Assembly (NCBI RefSeq): GCF_019884785.1
Contig: NZ_CP082326.1
Span: 1,977,355 to 2,041,354 of the forward strand
DNA from: Crassaminicella profunda
GTDB taxonomy: Bacteria; Bacillota; Clostridia; Peptostreptococcales; Thermotaleaceae
DNA length: 64,000 nt
Reading direction: 5' to 3'
In this document: piece after piece, positions 26,538-38,559 of the stretch
Layout of the letters: every line of letters begins with the position of its first letter
Numbering within the stretch: the stretch's first letter is position 1
The notes under the pieces: model-generated
Seen by the model: the letters and a program-made list of their open reading frames with translations, nothing else
The model's database searches: none
What the model was told of the DNA's origin: nothing
Program-made: the position numbers and the translations under genes

Positions 26538-27467
26538 CTATTCACCTAAAATCACATTATTTTCTATATCATGACCTCTTAAATAAGCATCTACACTCAT
26601 TCTCTTACTATTTGGAAATTGTATTTCTTCTAAAACTAATATGCCTTCTCCCGTACATACAAACATGCCTTCCTTATTCACCTTTATGATTTTCCCTGGG
26701 GTATCACTAGCATTTTCATGGATCACTTTAGCTTTCCAAATCTTAAATTTATTTTCTTTATAAGTAGTAACCGCCGTTGGCCATGGATTTACACCACGTA
26801 TTAAATTACAAATAGATTGTGCTGTATTTTTCCAATCTATTTTCCCTGTATTTCTATCCATCATAGACGCATAAGAACTCTTTGCATCTTCTTGTTTTTC
26901 TCTGGGTGCTTTATTTTCTTCAATAAGTTTTAGAGTCTTTCCTAGTAACTTAGCACCCTCTAACGATAATTCATCATGAAGCTCCCCTGCTGTTTTCTCG
27001 TCTATAGAAACTTCTGCTTTTAAGATCATATCTCCTGTATCTAATCCTTCTTCCATATACATAGTCGTAACCCCTGATACTTTTTCCCCATTAATAATGG
27101 CCCAGTTAATAGGAGCTGCTCCTCTATATTTAGGAAGAAGTGACGCATGAACGTTAATACATCCAAGAGGGGGAATATCTAATACCCTCTTTGGTAAGAT
27201 TTGACCAAATGCAACTACTACAATGCAATCTGGAGCTAATTTTTCTATTTCTTTAACAGCACTTTCTTCTTTAATTTTTTCAGGTTGCAAAACATCTATA
27301 TTATATTCCATTGCTTTAATCTTCACTGGTGGAGGCGTTAATTTTTTTCCTCTTCCTTTAGGTCTATCTGGTTGTGTTACAACAGCTACTACTTCATGTC
27401 CATTTTCTATAATTTCTGTTAAACAAGGAACTGCAAAATCTGGCGTTCCCATAAATACGATCTTCAT
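26538..27467 (-). CDS. fmt: Methionyl-tRNA formyltransferase
   Basis: Formylates initiator Met-tRNA using 10-formyl-THF. It has 309 residues with FMGTPDFAVPCL at the N-terminus, the loop PDRPKGRGKKL, INVHASLLPKYRGAAPINWA (the catalytic Asn-His-Asp set) and a C-terminal OB domain. It lies 10 bp after def, its functional partner. Confidence 0.97.
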   Translation of the reverse strand: MKIVFMGTPDFAVPCLTEIIENGHEVVAVVTQPDRPKGRGKKLTPPPVKIKAMEYNIDVLQPEKIKEESAVKEIEKLAPDCIVVVAFGQILPKRVLDIPPLGCINVHASLLPKYRGAAPINWAIINGEKVSGVTTMYMEEGLDTGDMILKAEVSIDEKTAGELHDELSLEGAKLLGKTLKLIEENKAPREKQEDAKSSYASMMDRNTGKIDWKNTAQSICNLIRGVNPWPTAVTTYKENKFKIWKAKVIHENASDTPGKIIKVNKEGMFVCTGEGILVLEEIQFPNSKRMSVDAYLRGHDIENNVILGE

Positions 27468-27477
27468 ATGTAACCTC

Positions 27478-27918
27478 CTACTTAATTACTTTATCTGTAA
27501 ATAATATACCTTCTAGATGATCTATTTCATGACAAAATGCTCTTGCCAAAAGATCTTTACCTTCTATTTCTATCTCTTTTCCATCTCTATTTAACCCTCT
27601 TACTCTTACCCATTTAGGCCTTTTTACATCTCCAGTAACCCCTGGAACACTTAAACAGCCTTCTGGATCTATCTGTTCTCCTTTTTCTTCCAAAATTTCA
27701 GGATTAATCATCTCAATCAATCCTTCCCCTGTATCTATCACAATAATTCTTTTTAGAATACCTACTTGGGGTGCTGCAAGACCTACGCCATCTGCATCAT
27801 ACATTGTTTCTACCATATCATCTATAAGGGTTTGTATTCTTTCATCAACTTTCTCAATAGCCCTAGATCTTTTTCTTAACACAGGATCTCCATCCTTTAC
27901 AACGTTTCTAATAGCCAT
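27478..27918 (-). CDS. def: Peptide deformylase
   Basis: Removes N-formyl from nascent chains. It is a 146-residue short type with the three motifs [18 protein letters not shown] and HEIDHLEG (Fe/Zn ligands Cys and two His, catalytic Glu). Lies between priA and fmt, as in B. subtilis. Confidence 0.97.
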   Translation of the reverse strand: MAIRNVVKDGDPVLRKRSRAIEKVDERIQTLIDDMVETMYDADGVGLAAPQVGILKRIIVIDTGEGLIEMINPEILEEKGEQIDPEGCLSVPGVTGDVKRPKWVRVRGLNRDGKEIEIEGKDLLARAFCHEIDHLEGILFTDKVIK

Positions 27919-27934
27919 AGTTCTTCCTCCTCTT

Positions 27935-30412
27935 TTAAAGCATGCTATAAGGATCTATATCCATGCTTATATTTATATTCTTTGGATAATTGTTTTTTAG
28001 CCTCATATAATTTATTATACCCTTAATAATATTTTGGTCAACAGGTTTACTTTTGATAATAATTTGCCACCTATATTTTTCTTTTATTTTAGCTAAGGGT
28101 GCTGGATGTGGTCCAAAAACTACTTCTTCTCTCTTTATATTATATTCAGCTAATTTTCCTTCTAACATATTTGCAAAATTATTTGCTGTTTTTATTACAT
28201 CAGCTTCTTTCTTTCCTGTAAACAATATATTAATTAATTTTGAATAGGGTGGATACATAAATTCCTTTCTCAGCATAATTTCGTGATTAAAAAAGGAAGT
28301 ATAATCATGATTTTTTGCTGAAGTAATTGAAAAATGTTCTGGTTCATATGTCTGCACAATAACTCTTCCTAATTTATCTCCTCTACCTGATCTTCCTGCC
28401 ACCTGGGTTACAAGCTGAAAAGTCTTCTCAGCTGCTCTGAAATCAGGTAAATTCAAGCTCGTATCAGCAGCAATCACGCCTACTAATGTTACATTAGGAA
28501 AGTCTAACCCCTTTGCAATCATTTGGGTGCCAATCAAAATATCAATGTCCCCTTTTCTGAATTTCATTAGTATTTGATCCATTACTCCTTTTTTAGATGT
28601 AGTATCTAAATCTAACCTTGCTACCCTAGCTTTAGGAAAATGTTTTTTTGTTAAGTTCTCAATTTTTTCTGTTCCTACACCAAAATATTTTATATATTTA
28701 CTTTTACATTCTGGACAGATGTTAGGGGGAATTTTTGTATATCCACAATAATGACAAGATGCTTTTTTTGAAGATGCATGATAAGTTAAGGAGATCTCAC
28801 AATGGGGACATTTTACTACATATCCACATTTTCTACATGAAATAAACGTAGAATACCCCCTCCTATTTAAAAAGAGGATACTTTGCTCTCCCTTATTTAA
28901 ATTGTTCATAATTCCTTTGTACAAGCTTTCACTAAAAACACTTTTATTCCCTTTATCTAATTCCTCTCTCATATCCACAACTTCTACTTCTGGTAACGGA
29001 TTATTATTAAATCTATTTTTTAACCGAATTTTAGTATATTTCTCCTCAAGGGCATGAGTATAGCTCTCAACAGATGGGGTAGCAGAACCTAAAACTAATA
29101 CGGCGTTATTTTTTTTGCATCTAAATTGTGCCACATCAATAGTATGATACTTTGGATTGGATTCTGATTTATAGGTATATTCATGCTCTTCATCTATAAT
29201 AATCATCCCTAAATGATTAAAAGGTGAAAAAACAGCTGATCTAGCGCCAATTACTATTTTAACCTCTCCTCTGTTGATACGATTCCACTCATCATACCTT
29301 TCCCCTAATGAAAGTTTACTATGTAGCACTGCTACAATGTTGCCAAATCTTCCTTTAAACCGCTCAATCATCTGAGATGTTAAAGATATTTCTGGAACAA
29401 GTACAATGGCTTCTTGTCCTTGTTTTAATACCCTATCCATTAACTGCATATAAATTTCCGTTTTTCCACTTCCTGTAACCCCATGAATTAAAAAAGAATG
29501 ATTCATATGTTTCTCAATAGTTGGAATGATTTTTTCTAAAGTTTTAGTTTGCTCTTGTGTAAGGGCGAAAGGTTTTGTAGAAGATATATTCATATGTTCA
29601 TATGGATTTCGTTTTTTTTCAACTGTAATAACATCTATAAATCCCTTATCTAAAAGAGATTTTATAGTGTGTGTTGATATATTCATGACTTTTTTTAAGT
29701 CAGCCCATGTTACTTCTTTATGTTTAGATAAATAGACTAAAACTTCTCTTTGTTTTTTTGCTCGAGTACTTACTTTTTCTATTAATTTCATAGGTTCTTC
29801 TGTATTACATATTCTTATAATTTTCTCAAAAACTGTGTTCACATCACTTTTAAAATGTTTCTTGATCGTAATCATCTTTTTCTCTTCTAGACCTTTTAAC
29901 AAGCGATAAATATCCATATTGGGAAAAGTTTTTTTCAAGAAAACATCTGTCACTTTTTTTTGGGTAAGAAGTAACTTTATAATTTCAATTTCCTTATTAG
30001 AAAGATTGTAATTAAACAATTTTTTTTCTTCAAAGATTCCACTTAATGTAATTGTTTTTTTCAATTTTAACGATGCTCCCGTTGGCATGACACATTGAAT
30101 GGCATCAATAAATCTACACATATATTTTTCTTTCATCCATCTGCATAAATCTATTAATTCTTTTGATAGAATTCTGTCTTCATCTATTATATCTTTTACA
30201 TATTTTATCTTGGCATAATCAAAATCTATTTTTTTTACTATATCTACTACATACCCTTCTATTAGCTTGTTTCCTTTCCCAAATGGAATGATTACTCTAG
30301 AACCTATATAAATTTTTCCTTCTAAATGTCTTGGAACACCATAAGTATATTCCCGGTCTGTTTGATTACTTTTATTGTTTATAATTACTTTTATAAATTC
30401 TATTTTCTCCAT
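27935..30412 (-). CDS. priA: Primosomal protein N' (replication restart helicase)
   Basis: 825 residues. The N-terminal DNA-binding domain leads into a helicase core with [26 protein letters not shown] (DEEH box), [10 protein letters not shown] and the RecG/PriA-type motifs near the C-terminus (QVAGRSGRG). A two-zinc module has the Cys pairs [13 protein letters not shown] and [17 protein letters not shown]. The ATG at 30412 has GGGGGA at normal spacing; a 5-codon longer start is possible. It is 16 bp upstream of def. Confidence 0.96.
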   Translation of the reverse strand: MEKIEFIKVIINNKSNQTDREYTYGVPRHLEGKIYIGSRVIIPFGKGNKLIEGYVVDIVKKIDFDYAKIKYVKDIIDEDRILSKELIDLCRWMKEKYMCRFIDAIQCVMPTGASLKLKKTITLSGIFEEKKLFNYNLSNKEIEIIKLLLTQKKVTDVFLKKTFPNMDIYRLLKGLEEKKMITIKKHFKSDVNTVFEKIIRICNTEEPMKLIEKVSTRAKKQREVLVYLSKHKEVTWADLKKVMNISTHTIKSLLDKGFIDVITVEKKRNPYEHMNISSTKPFALTQEQTKTLEKIIPTIEKHMNHSFLIHGVTGSGKTEIYMQLMDRVLKQGQEAIVLVPEISLTSQMIERFKGRFGNIVAVLHSKLSLGERYDEWNRINRGEVKIVIGARSAVFSPFNHLGMIIIDEEHEYTYKSESNPKYHTIDVAQFRCKKNNAVLVLGSATPSVESYTHALEEKYTKIRLKNRFNNNPLPEVEVVDMREELDKGNKSVFSESLYKGIMNNLNKGEQSILFLNRRGYSTFISCRKCGYVVKCPHCEISLTYHASSKKASCHYCGYTKIPPNICPECKSKYIKYFGVGTEKIENLTKKHFPKARVARLDLDTTSKKGVMDQILMKFRKGDIDILIGTQMIAKGLDFPNVTLVGVIAADTSLNLPDFRAAEKTFQLVTQVAGRSGRGDKLGRVIVQTYEPEHFSITSAKNHDYTSFFNHEIMLRKEFMYPPYSKLINILFTGKKEADVIKTANNFANMLEGKLAEYNIKREEVVFGPHPAPLAKIKEKYRWQIIIKSKPVDQNIIKGIINYMRLKNNYPKNINISMDIDPYSML

Positions 30413-30480
30413 AGAATTTTCCCCCATGGTTCAATTCATTCTATTATATCAGCAAAATATATGCTATCTTCAATAGTAAA

Positions 30481-30500
30481 GGAGCAGGTTGCCCTACTCC
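30481..30500 (-). terminator. Hairpin at the end of coaBC
   Basis: GGAGTAGG-GCAA-CCTGCTCC, an 8-bp stem with a stable tetraloop overlapping the coaBC stop, but followed only by TTTACTATTG. Probably a weak terminator before priA. Confidence 0.5.
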
Positions 30501-31687
30501 TCTAGTAAAATTTTTGCCTTATCTAATATCTTTTCTGCAAGTTCTTTCTTCTCCATCTTTGCACATTGCTCTAAATGTCCATTCTTATCAATAATCGTTG
30601 CAATATTCGTGTCACTCTTAAAGCCAGCACCTTTTTTTGTAAGATCATTGGCCACAATAAAATCAAGGTTTTTCTTTTGAATCTTCTTCTTTGCATTCTC
30701 AAGCAAATTTTGTGTTTCAGCAGCAAAACCAACAAGTACTTGACCCTTCTTTTTTCGTTTTCCGAGTTCCATCAATATATCAGGATTTCTAGTAAGCTTT
30801 ATGGAAAAGTCATCATCATTTTTCTTAATTTTGTTATCTGCAACAACACTTGGACGATAATCAGCAACTGCAGCTGATTTTATGACAACATCTGCCCATT
30901 CAAAGTGTTTAAGTACTTCTTCATACATTTCATTTGTAGTATTTACATCAAATTTTTTTATCCCTACTGGATTTTCAAGATTTGTTGGTCCTGATATTAA
31001 TACTACTTCTGCTCCTCTAGCTACAGCCGTTTCTGCAACAGCATATCCCATTTTACCAGATGAATGATTGGTAATATACCTTACAGGATCAATGGGTTCT
31101 TTTGTAGGTCCTGCTGTAACAAGAATTTTTTTCCCTTGTAAATCTTTATTGATAGACAAAAGTTTTATAGCTTCATTAACAATTTCTTCAGGCTCTGCAA
31201 GTTTTCCTTTTCCATAATCACCACAAGCCAATCTTCCTACTGCTGGTTCAACAAAATGCATTCCTAAATTTTTTAGTTTTTTGATGTTTTCTTGAACAAT
31301 AGGATTATTATACATATTTGTATTCATAGCGGATGCCATAAGTACTTGTGCTTTTGTAGCCATTATGGTTGTGGTTAACATATCATCTGCAATGCCACCC
31401 GCAATTTTCCCAATAACATTTGCTGTTGTAGGTACGACTAAAAATAAATCCGCCTTTTGAGCAAGAGCGATATGTTCTACCTCCCATGTTTTGGGTTCCT
31501 CAAACATATCCGTAACAACATAATTTTGAGATAATGATTGAAATGTCAATGGATGAATAAATTGCTGCGCAGATTTAGTCATAATTACATTTACATTTAA
31601 ACTATGCTTTTTTAGTCGACTTACAACATCTGCTGCTTTATATGCTGCTATACCTCCAGTTACACCAACTACAACATTTTTATTCAT
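30494..31687 (-). CDS. coaBC: Bifunctional phosphopantothenoylcysteine decarboxylase/phosphopantothenate-cysteine ligase
   Basis: Two steps of CoA synthesis. It has 397 residues: an N-terminal flavin-dependent decarboxylase (VGVTGGIAAYKAADVV, the His in VEHIALA, SAMNTNMYNNPI, PAVGRLACGDYGKG) to about residue 180, then the ligase (VTAGPTKEPIDPVRYITN and NPDIL...VGFAAETQ). It is 12 bp after rpoZ in the conserved gmk-rpoZ-coaBC-priA order. Confidence 0.97.
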   Translation of the reverse strand: MNKNVVVGVTGGIAAYKAADVVSRLKKHSLNVNVIMTKSAQQFIHPLTFQSLSQNYVVTDMFEEPKTWEVEHIALAQKADLFLVVPTTANVIGKIAGGIADDMLTTTIMATKAQVLMASAMNTNMYNNPIVQENIKKLKNLGMHFVEPAVGRLACGDYGKGKLAEPEEIVNEAIKLLSINKDLQGKKILVTAGPTKEPIDPVRYITNHSSGKMGYAVAETAVARGAEVVLISGPTNLENPVGIKKFDVNTTNEMYEEVLKHFEWADVVIKSAAVADYRPSVVADNKIKKNDDDFSIKLTRNPDILMELGKRKKKGQVLVGFAAETQNLLENAKKKIQKKNLDFIVANDLTKKGAGFKSDTNIATIIDKNGHLEQCAKMEKKELAEKILDKAKILLEE

Positions 31688-31699
31688 GACTACACCTCA

Positions 31700-31903
31700 T
31701 TATTGATCTGACTCTTCACTTTTACATAAAATTGCATCTTTAGAAATTTCATAAGTAGCAATAGTTACAGGTTTATTTGAATCAACCTCTGTTAATCGTT
31801 CATCACCGTCAATAATTTCTCTAGCTCTCTTTGAAGCAGCAACTACTAAGGAATATCTACTATCTACTTTTTGTAATAAATCATTTATCGATGGATTTAA
31901 CAT
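31700..31903 (-). CDS. rpoZ: RNA polymerase omega subunit
   Basis: 67 residues. Contains the omega motif DSRYSLVVAASKRAREI and NKPVTIATYEI. Omega helps RNA polymerase assembly. The ATG overlaps the gmk stop by 7 bp (ATGTTAA), so it is translationally coupled to gmk. Confidence 0.95.
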   Translation of the reverse strand: MLNPSINDLLQKVDSRYSLVVAASKRAREIIDGDERLTEVDSNKPVTIATYEISKDAILCKSEESDQ

Positions 31904-32517
31904 GATATCTCCTCCTTAAATTTTGAAATAAGATCTTCTATATTTTCATTAACTTTACATTTTTCCGATCTGATAATCCCTCTAATTTTTTCAACAGCTT
32001 TTTCAACTGTATCATTAATAACAAAATAATCATATTCTTTTACATAATTGATTTCATCCAATGCACTACCAAATCTTTTTGAAATAGATTCTTCAGATTC
32101 AGTACCTCTACCAACTATTCTTTTCTTTAATTCATTCATTGATGGAGGCAATATAAATATAAATATCCCTTTAGGATACTTCTCTTTCACTTGTAAAGCT
32201 CCCTGAATATCAATTTCAAGAAGGACATCATTTCCTTCATTGATTTCATCAATTACATATTTTTTAGGTGTACCATAATAATTATCATAAACTTTTGCAT
32301 ACTCTAGAAATTCGTCCTCTGAAATTTGCCTTTCAAAGGTATCCTTGTCTAGAAAATAATAATTTATTCCATTGACTTCTCCATTTCGAGGTTCTCTAGT
32401 AGTAGCAGATACAGAAAGTTTTATATCTTTTTCTGATTTTAATAATTCTTTACAAACAGTTCCTTTTCCCGTACCCGATGGTCCTGAAATAACAAGTAAT
32501 AATCCTTCCTTCATCAT
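31897..32517 (-). CDS. gmk: Guanylate kinase
   Basis: GMP plus ATP to GDP plus ADP. It has 206 residues, P-loop SGPSGTGKGTVCK, TREPRNGEVNGINYYF, LLEIDIQGA and the lid region RIVGRGTESEE. Two adjacent ATGs are possible; the first is used. Coupled to rpoZ. Confidence 0.97.
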   Translation of the reverse strand: MMKEGLLLVISGPSGTGKGTVCKELLKSEKDIKLSVSATTREPRNGEVNGINYYFLDKDTFERQISEDEFLEYAKVYDNYYGTPKKYVIDEINEGNDVLLEIDIQGALQVKEKYPKGIFIFILPPSMNELKKRIVGRGTESEESISKRFGSALDEINYVKEYDYFVINDTVEKAVEKIRGIIRSEKCKVNENIEDLISKFKEEISC

Positions 32518-32543
32518 TTGTATTCCCCTTCTATCTATCCTTT

Positions 32544-32816
32544 TTACTCATGATCTGTAGTTTCTTTAGTTTCTTCCTTATTTGATAATCTATGTGCAAC
32601 TGTTTCAGGTTGTACAGCTGATAATATGATATGATCACTATCCGTAATGATTACTGCTCTAGTTCTTCTACCATATGTAGCATCAATCAACATCCCACGT
32701 TCTCTAGCTTCCTGAATAATTCTTTTAATAGGTGCTGATTCAGGACTTACAATGGCTACTAATCTATTTGCTGATACAATATTTCCAAAGCCTATATTAA
32801 TCAACTTTATACTCAT
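32544..32816 (-). CDS. remA: Extracellular matrix regulator RemA (DUF370)
   Basis: 90 residues. Contains [20 protein letters not shown] and the family-typical [14 protein letters not shown]. In B. subtilis RemA is a DNA-binding activator of matrix and osmoprotection operons; the family in clostridia is conserved, but the targets are unknown. The remA-gmk-rpoZ order and the yicC neighbour are shared with Bacillus. Confidence 0.93.
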   Translation of the reverse strand: MSIKLINIGFGNIVSANRLVAIVSPESAPIKRIIQEARERGMLIDATYGRRTRAVIITDSDHIILSAVQPETVAHRLSNKEETKETTDHE

Positions 32817-32827
32817 CTATAGTCCCC

Positions 32828-33709
32828 CTATTCTATATTTTGTACTTGTTCTCTTATTTTTTCAAGTTCACTTTTTATATCTACCACATAATTTGTAATT
32901 TCTAAATCACTTGATTTGGACCCTATTGTATTAATTTCTCTATTCATTTCTTGTATTAAAAAATCAAGTTTTCGACCAACCGTATTACTTTCTTCTAAGG
33001 TTTTTTTCAATTGATCAACATGGCTTTTTAGCCTTACAATTTCTTCTGTTATACTGCATTTATCAGCAAACACTGCTACTTCCATGCTTATCCTATTTTC
33101 ATCTATTTCAACATTGTCATCTAACAATTCATGAATTCGATCATTCAATCTTTGCTTATACTCTAAAACAACCTTTGGTGAACGACTTTCGATTTTATCT
33201 ACAATATTAGCAATATACACACATCGATTACTAATGTCCTCAGCTAATTTTAATCCTTCTGCTGCTCTCATTTTCACTAATAAACCTAAAGCTTTAGATG
33301 CTGCATCTTGTAAACAACTCCAAATAGCATCTTCATCCTCTTCTTTTGGTTCTATTTTTATAACATCAGAAAACTTTGATACTAATGAAACAGTAATATC
33401 ATCTATTAGATTAAATTCATCTCTAATCTTTTTTAAACAATCTATGTACTGCTCAGCTACTGGAGTATTTACAGAAATTTTTGTATCTGTATCTCCTATA
33501 TTTTCTAAAGTTACATATACTTCCACTCTTCCTCTTTTTACATAATCTTTCACGAGGTTTTTAAGTTGATCTTCTAAATATGTAAATCTTTTAGGCATTC
33601 TTACAACAATATCATTGTATCTATGATTAACTGATTTCACTTCAACAATAAATTGCCTTTCACTGTCCTTGCTTTCACCTCTTCCAAATCCGGTCATGCT
33701 CTTAATCAT
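32828..33709 (-). CDS. yicC: YicC family endoribonuclease/stress protein
   Basis: 293 residues, beginning IKSMTGFGRGES, with VKSVNHRYNDIVVRMP and a C-terminal DUF1732 part GRKLDFLIQEMNREINTIGSKS, where conserved acidic residues lie. The E. coli homologue has RNase activity. It heads the remA-gmk-rpoZ-coaBC-priA-def-fmt chain; an extended -10 (TGATATAAT, 33782-33787) lies about 70 bp upstream. Confidence 0.93.
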   Translation of the reverse strand: MIKSMTGFGRGESKDSERQFIVEVKSVNHRYNDIVVRMPKRFTYLEDQLKNLVKDYVKRGRVEVYVTLENIGDTDTKISVNTPVAEQYIDCLKKIRDEFNLIDDITVSLVSKFSDVIKIEPKEEDEDAIWSCLQDAASKALGLLVKMRAAEGLKLAEDISNRCVYIANIVDKIESRSPKVVLEYKQRLNDRIHELLDDNVEIDENRISMEVAVFADKCSITEEIVRLKSHVDQLKKTLEESNTVGRKLDFLIQEMNREINTIGSKSSDLEITNYVVDIKSELEKIREQVQNIE

Positions 33710-34027
33710 GTCTTTTCATCCTTCCATCTATTGATTAAAAATGCATTACATCAAAAAATAATCCTTCTCTCATAAATCACAATTATATCATTTTTATTAA
33801 CAAAAATTAAGACTTAATAAAAAAATTCTTAGTCTTTTATGATTTTATTGTCCTACATGGTATTGTATCATAAATATCAACCTTTATCCTATTATACAAA
33901 AATTTAAGATCATCTTCTATATATTATTTATTTTTTTGCAATACTATACATTTATATAACAACTTTTAAATTATTTCAAAGAATGATATACTTTAATGAT
34001 GAAAAATGAAAGTTTGGAGGAATGAAT
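33710..34027. promoter_or_regulatory. Divergent promoter region yicC / rqcH
   Basis: About 320 bp, very A/T-rich. A minus-strand extended -10 for yicC (TATAAT, complement of 33782-33787) is clear; its -35 is poor. An imperfect hairpin AAGACTTAA...TTAGTCTT lies at 33809-33836. For rqcH, a TATACT -10 preceded by TGA lies about 40 bp before the start. I see no gene in this gap. Confidence 0.5.
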
Positions 34028-35812
34028 ATGCCTTTTGATGGAATGGTAGTTTCAGCAATTGCCCATGAATTAAAAGAAAAAATACAAAAAGGTAAAATCG
34101 AAAAAATATATCAACCTGAAACAGATGAAATAAATATTTTCATAAGATGCTTTAAAGAAAAATATAAGCTTTTACTTTCTGCAAGCAGCAAAAATCCAAG
34201 AGTTCATCTGACAAAAGTAGACAAAATTAATCCTCAATCTCCTCCTATGTTCTGTATGCTCCTTAGAAAGCATCTTCAAGGAGGAAGGATATTAGATATC
34301 AGGCAAAAAGAATTTGAAAGAATCATTGAAATAGATATAGAAAGTTACGATGAATTAGGCTATATGCATATTAAACAATTGATTATTGAAATTATGGGAA
34401 AGCATAGTAATATTATATTACTCGATCAATCAGAAAATAAAATTATTGACAGCATTAAAAGAATATCAGGTGATATCAATCGTTATAGAGAAATTTTACC
34501 TGGTAAAACTTATATTGCTCCACCTAATCAGGGAAAAATCAATCCAATTTCTATGACATTTGAAGCATTCAAAAAAGCTTTAAGCAATTCTTCTTTAGGA
34601 ACACCTATATACAAAGCAATCTATACATCTATACAAGGCATCAGTCCTACAGTTTCTCGAGAAATTTGTTTTAGAGCAAATATACATGATGATCAAGCAA
34701 CTTCTAATTTATCCACTAATGATTATGAAGCTTCATGGAATGCTATAAAAAGTTTTATTCTTTCATCACAAAATTCTTTTTCCCCTAATATAATTGTGTC
34801 AAAAGAGGACAAACACGTAGTAGACTTTTATTGTAATTACCTAAACATATATGAGGGAATCTATGAATCTATTGATTTTGATTCTATTAGTACCGTTCTT
34901 GAAGAATACTATATCAAAAGAGATTTATTCCATCGATCAAAGCAAAAATCTAGTGATTTAAGAAAATTTGTTACCCATACTATTCATAAACTTTATAACA
35001 AAAGTCAAAAACTACAAGAAGAATTTATAACTGCTTCAAACTTAGATAAGCATAAGGTTTATGGAGAATTGCTAACAGCCAATTTACACCTTGTAAAAAA
35101 AGGAGATGCTCATATAGAAGTACTCAACTACTATGATCCTACTGCAAATACTATATCCATCCCCTTAAATATAAATTTAACACCCTCTCAAAATGCACAA
35201 AAATATTTTAAAAAATATACTAAATATAAAAATGCTCAAAAAGAAATACAAAAGCAATTACACGAAACAAAAAATGAAATACAATACTTTGAAAATTTAT
35301 TACACACAATCGAAAATGCATTCAGTTTAGCAGACATTGAAGAAATCAGATTAGAATTAATGGAAGAAGGATATATCAAGAGAAAAAAAGTTTCATCTTC
35401 TTCCAAAAGAAAAATTTCCAGTAGCCCTTTATCATTTACTTCATCTGATGGGTTTGAAATTCTTGTAGGAAAAAACAACAAACAAAATGATCAATTAACT
35501 TTAAAAATAGCTTCTAAAAAAGATTTGTGGTTTCATACAAAAGATATTCCTGGTTCCCATGTGATCGTAATCAGTAAAAATAATAAAATTCCAGAAGCTA
35601 CTATATTAGAAGCTGCCGAGCTTGCTGCATTTCATAGTAAGGGGAAATTGTCTAGTAATGTTCCAGTAGACTATACATTGGTCAAAAATGTGAAAAAGCC
35701 AAGTGGTGCCAAACCAGGAATGGTTATTTATGAAAATAATAAAACCATATATATTACCCCTCGATCAAATATTTTAACAATCCTACAAAAAAATGAATCC
35801 AAGTCAAAATAG
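34028..35812 (+). CDS. rqcH: Ribosome quality control protein RqcH (NEMF family)
   Basis: Binds stalled 50S subunits and adds C-terminal alanine tails; earlier called fibronectin-binding protein FbpA. It has 594 residues: an N-terminal NFACT-N domain (MPFDGMVVSAIAHEL, MLLRKHLQGGRIL, IEIMGKHSNIILLD), a coiled coil at about 390-430, and a C-terminal NFACT-R domain with DLWFHTKDIPGSHVVI-like sequence (ending SGAKPGMVIYENNKTIYI). The ATG at 34028 is 7 nt from GGAGG; the ATG at 34022 is too close. RqcP/S4 partner: see ylmH at 40514 for another S4 protein. Confidence 0.95.
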   Translation: MPFDGMVVSAIAHELKEKIQKGKIEKIYQPETDEINIFIRCFKEKYKLLLSASSKNPRVHLTKVDKINPQSPPMFCMLLRKHLQGGRILDIRQKEFERIIEIDIESYDELGYMHIKQLIIEIMGKHSNIILLDQSENKIIDSIKRISGDINRYREILPGKTYIAPPNQGKINPISMTFEAFKKALSNSSLGTPIYKAIYTSIQGISPTVSREICFRANIHDDQATSNLSTNDYEASWNAIKSFILSSQNSFSPNIIVSKEDKHVVDFYCNYLNIYEGIYESIDFDSISTVLEEYYIKRDLFHRSKQKSSDLRKFVTHTIHKLYNKSQKLQEEFITASNLDKHKVYGELLTANLHLVKKGDAHIEVLNYYDPTANTISIPLNINLTPSQNAQKYFKKYTKYKNAQKEIQKQLHETKNEIQYFENLLHTIENAFSLADIEEIRLELMEEGYIKRKKVSSSSKRKISSSPLSFTSSDGFEILVGKNNKQNDQLTLKIASKKDLWFHTKDIPGSHVIVISKNNKIPEATILEAAELAAFHSKGKLSSNVPVDYTLVKNVKKPSGAKPGMVIYENNKTIYITPRSNILTILQKNESKSK

Positions 35813-35822
35813 ACTTGGATTT

Positions 35823-35825
<3 letters not shown>
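35796..35825. terminator. Bidirectional terminator between convergent rqcH and pyrR
   Basis: AATCCAAGTC/GACTTGGATT, 10-bp stem with a 6-nt loop, overlapping the rqcH stop and followed by TTTTATT on the plus strand. Confidence 0.85.
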
Positions 35826-37335
<1,510 letters not shown>

Positions 37336-37350
37336 TAAAATTCTCCCTTT

Positions 37351-37791
37351 CTAATTACGAACTTCATCTAAGAAAATTAAATAGTAGGAAAGTAGTATAG
37401 CGCCTACAACAATACTAATGTCAGCCATATTAAATACAGGCCAAATTCTAAAATCAAAATAATCCACTACATATCCAAGTCTTACTCGATCAATTAAATT
37501 TCCAATAGCTCCACCTACAATTAAGCTTAAACTATAAGGTATAAGTTTATGCAAATTCTTTTGCTTACTTAAAAATACTATAATTCCGCCAATAACAAAG
37601 ATTGTCATCAATACAAAGAACATTTTTTGATTTTTTAATATACCAAAAGCCGCTCCAAAATTTTGCACATATGTAAGATGAAATATATTTTTTATAATAG
37701 GTATTGACTCATTTACAGAAAATTTGCTTTGAACAATAAATTTTGAAGCTTGGTCAAGTATAATGATCATTAAGACTAATAAATAATTCAT
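37351..37791 (-). CDS. lspA: Lipoprotein signal peptidase
   Basis: Cleaves prolipoprotein signal peptides in the membrane. It has 146 residues with four hydrophobic segments. Conserved NFGAAFGI, GAIGNLIDRV and FNMADISI contain the two catalytic aspartates. A lipoprotein substrate encoded in this window is PstS. It is 15 bp upstream of rluD. Confidence 0.97.
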   Translation of the reverse strand: MNYLLVLMIIILDQASKFIVQSKFSVNESIPIIKNIFHLTYVQNFGAAFGILKNQKMFFVLMTIFVIGGIIVFLSKQKNLHKLIPYSLSLIVGGAIGNLIDRVRLGYVVDYFDFRIWPVFNMADISIVVGAILLSYYLIFLDEVRN

Positions 37792-37853
37792 GTTAATCCT
37801 CCCCCAAAATGCGTGTCTCTCTGATTATAACATAATTTTAAAACTTTTATTAC

Positions 37854-37880
37854 AAAAAGTGAAGCAAAGCTTCACTTTTT
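37854..37880 (-). terminator. Terminator after the YteA-like gene
   Basis: AAAAAGTGAAGC/GCTTCACTTTTT, 12-bp stem with a 3-nt loop, overlapping the stop of the zinc-finger gene. Separates it from lspA. Confidence 0.88.
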
Positions 37881-38546
37881 TCTTTTTTGATTATGAGGTA
37901 TATCATCTCTTTCTTCATCCTCAAGCTGTCCCTTATAAAAACCTTCACTTATATTGTCAACAGATTCTACAGTTCTTGATACATTTTCATCATACATATT
38001 ATTATCATACCAGTCTAAAGCCATATTATGTTGATCTGTCTTATTAAATCTTGCTACAGCTTGCAGTGCATCTTCTCCATCAAATCCATTATAATCTTCA
38101 TTCGTATCCATATAAGTTCTTCCAAAGGGATTTTTCAGACCCTCCTCTTCAACTGGTCTTGTATGGATTTCATCCTTTATGGAAAAACCATCCTGCTCAC
38201 ATGCTATGCACTTTTCTGTAGTAGGCACAATTTCAAGCCTATCTTCCGATATATTTTTTCCACAGCTCCTACATTTTCCATATGTACCTTTCTCTATTCT
38301 TTGTAATGCATCCTCAATTTCTTGTAGCTCTAATCCTTCATTTTTTTTTAAATTGAAGTTCATTTCCATTTGAAAAGTTTCTGTTGCAATATCCGCTGGG
38401 TGATTATCATACATAGATAATTCACTAAAATATTCCTGCATGGATTCATTGGGTTCATTTTTATCCATTCTATCTAAAGTTTTTAATACCTCTTCTCGTT
38501 CCTTTAATAGTTTTTCTTTAAAATGTTGAATTCTATCTTGATTCAT
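37872..38546 (-). CDS. TraR/DksA-type zinc-finger protein, YteA family
   Basis: 224 residues. A N-terminal coiled helical pair (KEKLLKEREEVLKTLDRMD) with conserved NHPADIATETFQ-type sequence (DNHPADIATETFQMEMNF) is followed by the four-Cys finger KCRSCGK...EKCIACEQ, then a C-terminal extension with FGRTYMDTNEDYNGFDGEDA. YteA-like proteins are linked to sporulation in Bacillus (ylyA lies in the same position before lspA). DksA-like RNA polymerase binding is inferred. Confidence 0.88.
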   Translation of the reverse strand: MNQDRIQHFKEKLLKEREEVLKTLDRMDKNEPNESMQEYFSELSMYDNHPADIATETFQMEMNFNLKKNEGLELQEIEDALQRIEKGTYGKCRSCGKNISEDRLEIVPTTEKCIACEQDGFSIKDEIHTRPVEEEGLKNPFGRTYMDTNEDYNGFDGEDALQAVARFNKTDQHNMALDWYDNNMYDENVSRTVESVDNISEGFYKGQLEDEERDDIPHNQKRKK

Positions 38547-38559
38547 ATAATCTCCTCCT

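Noticed and set aside
34809-34960. Possible CRISPR or tandem repeats
   Set aside because: No regularly spaced direct repeats were seen in this or any other stretch; the A/T-rich intergenic stretches only give low-complexity similarity.
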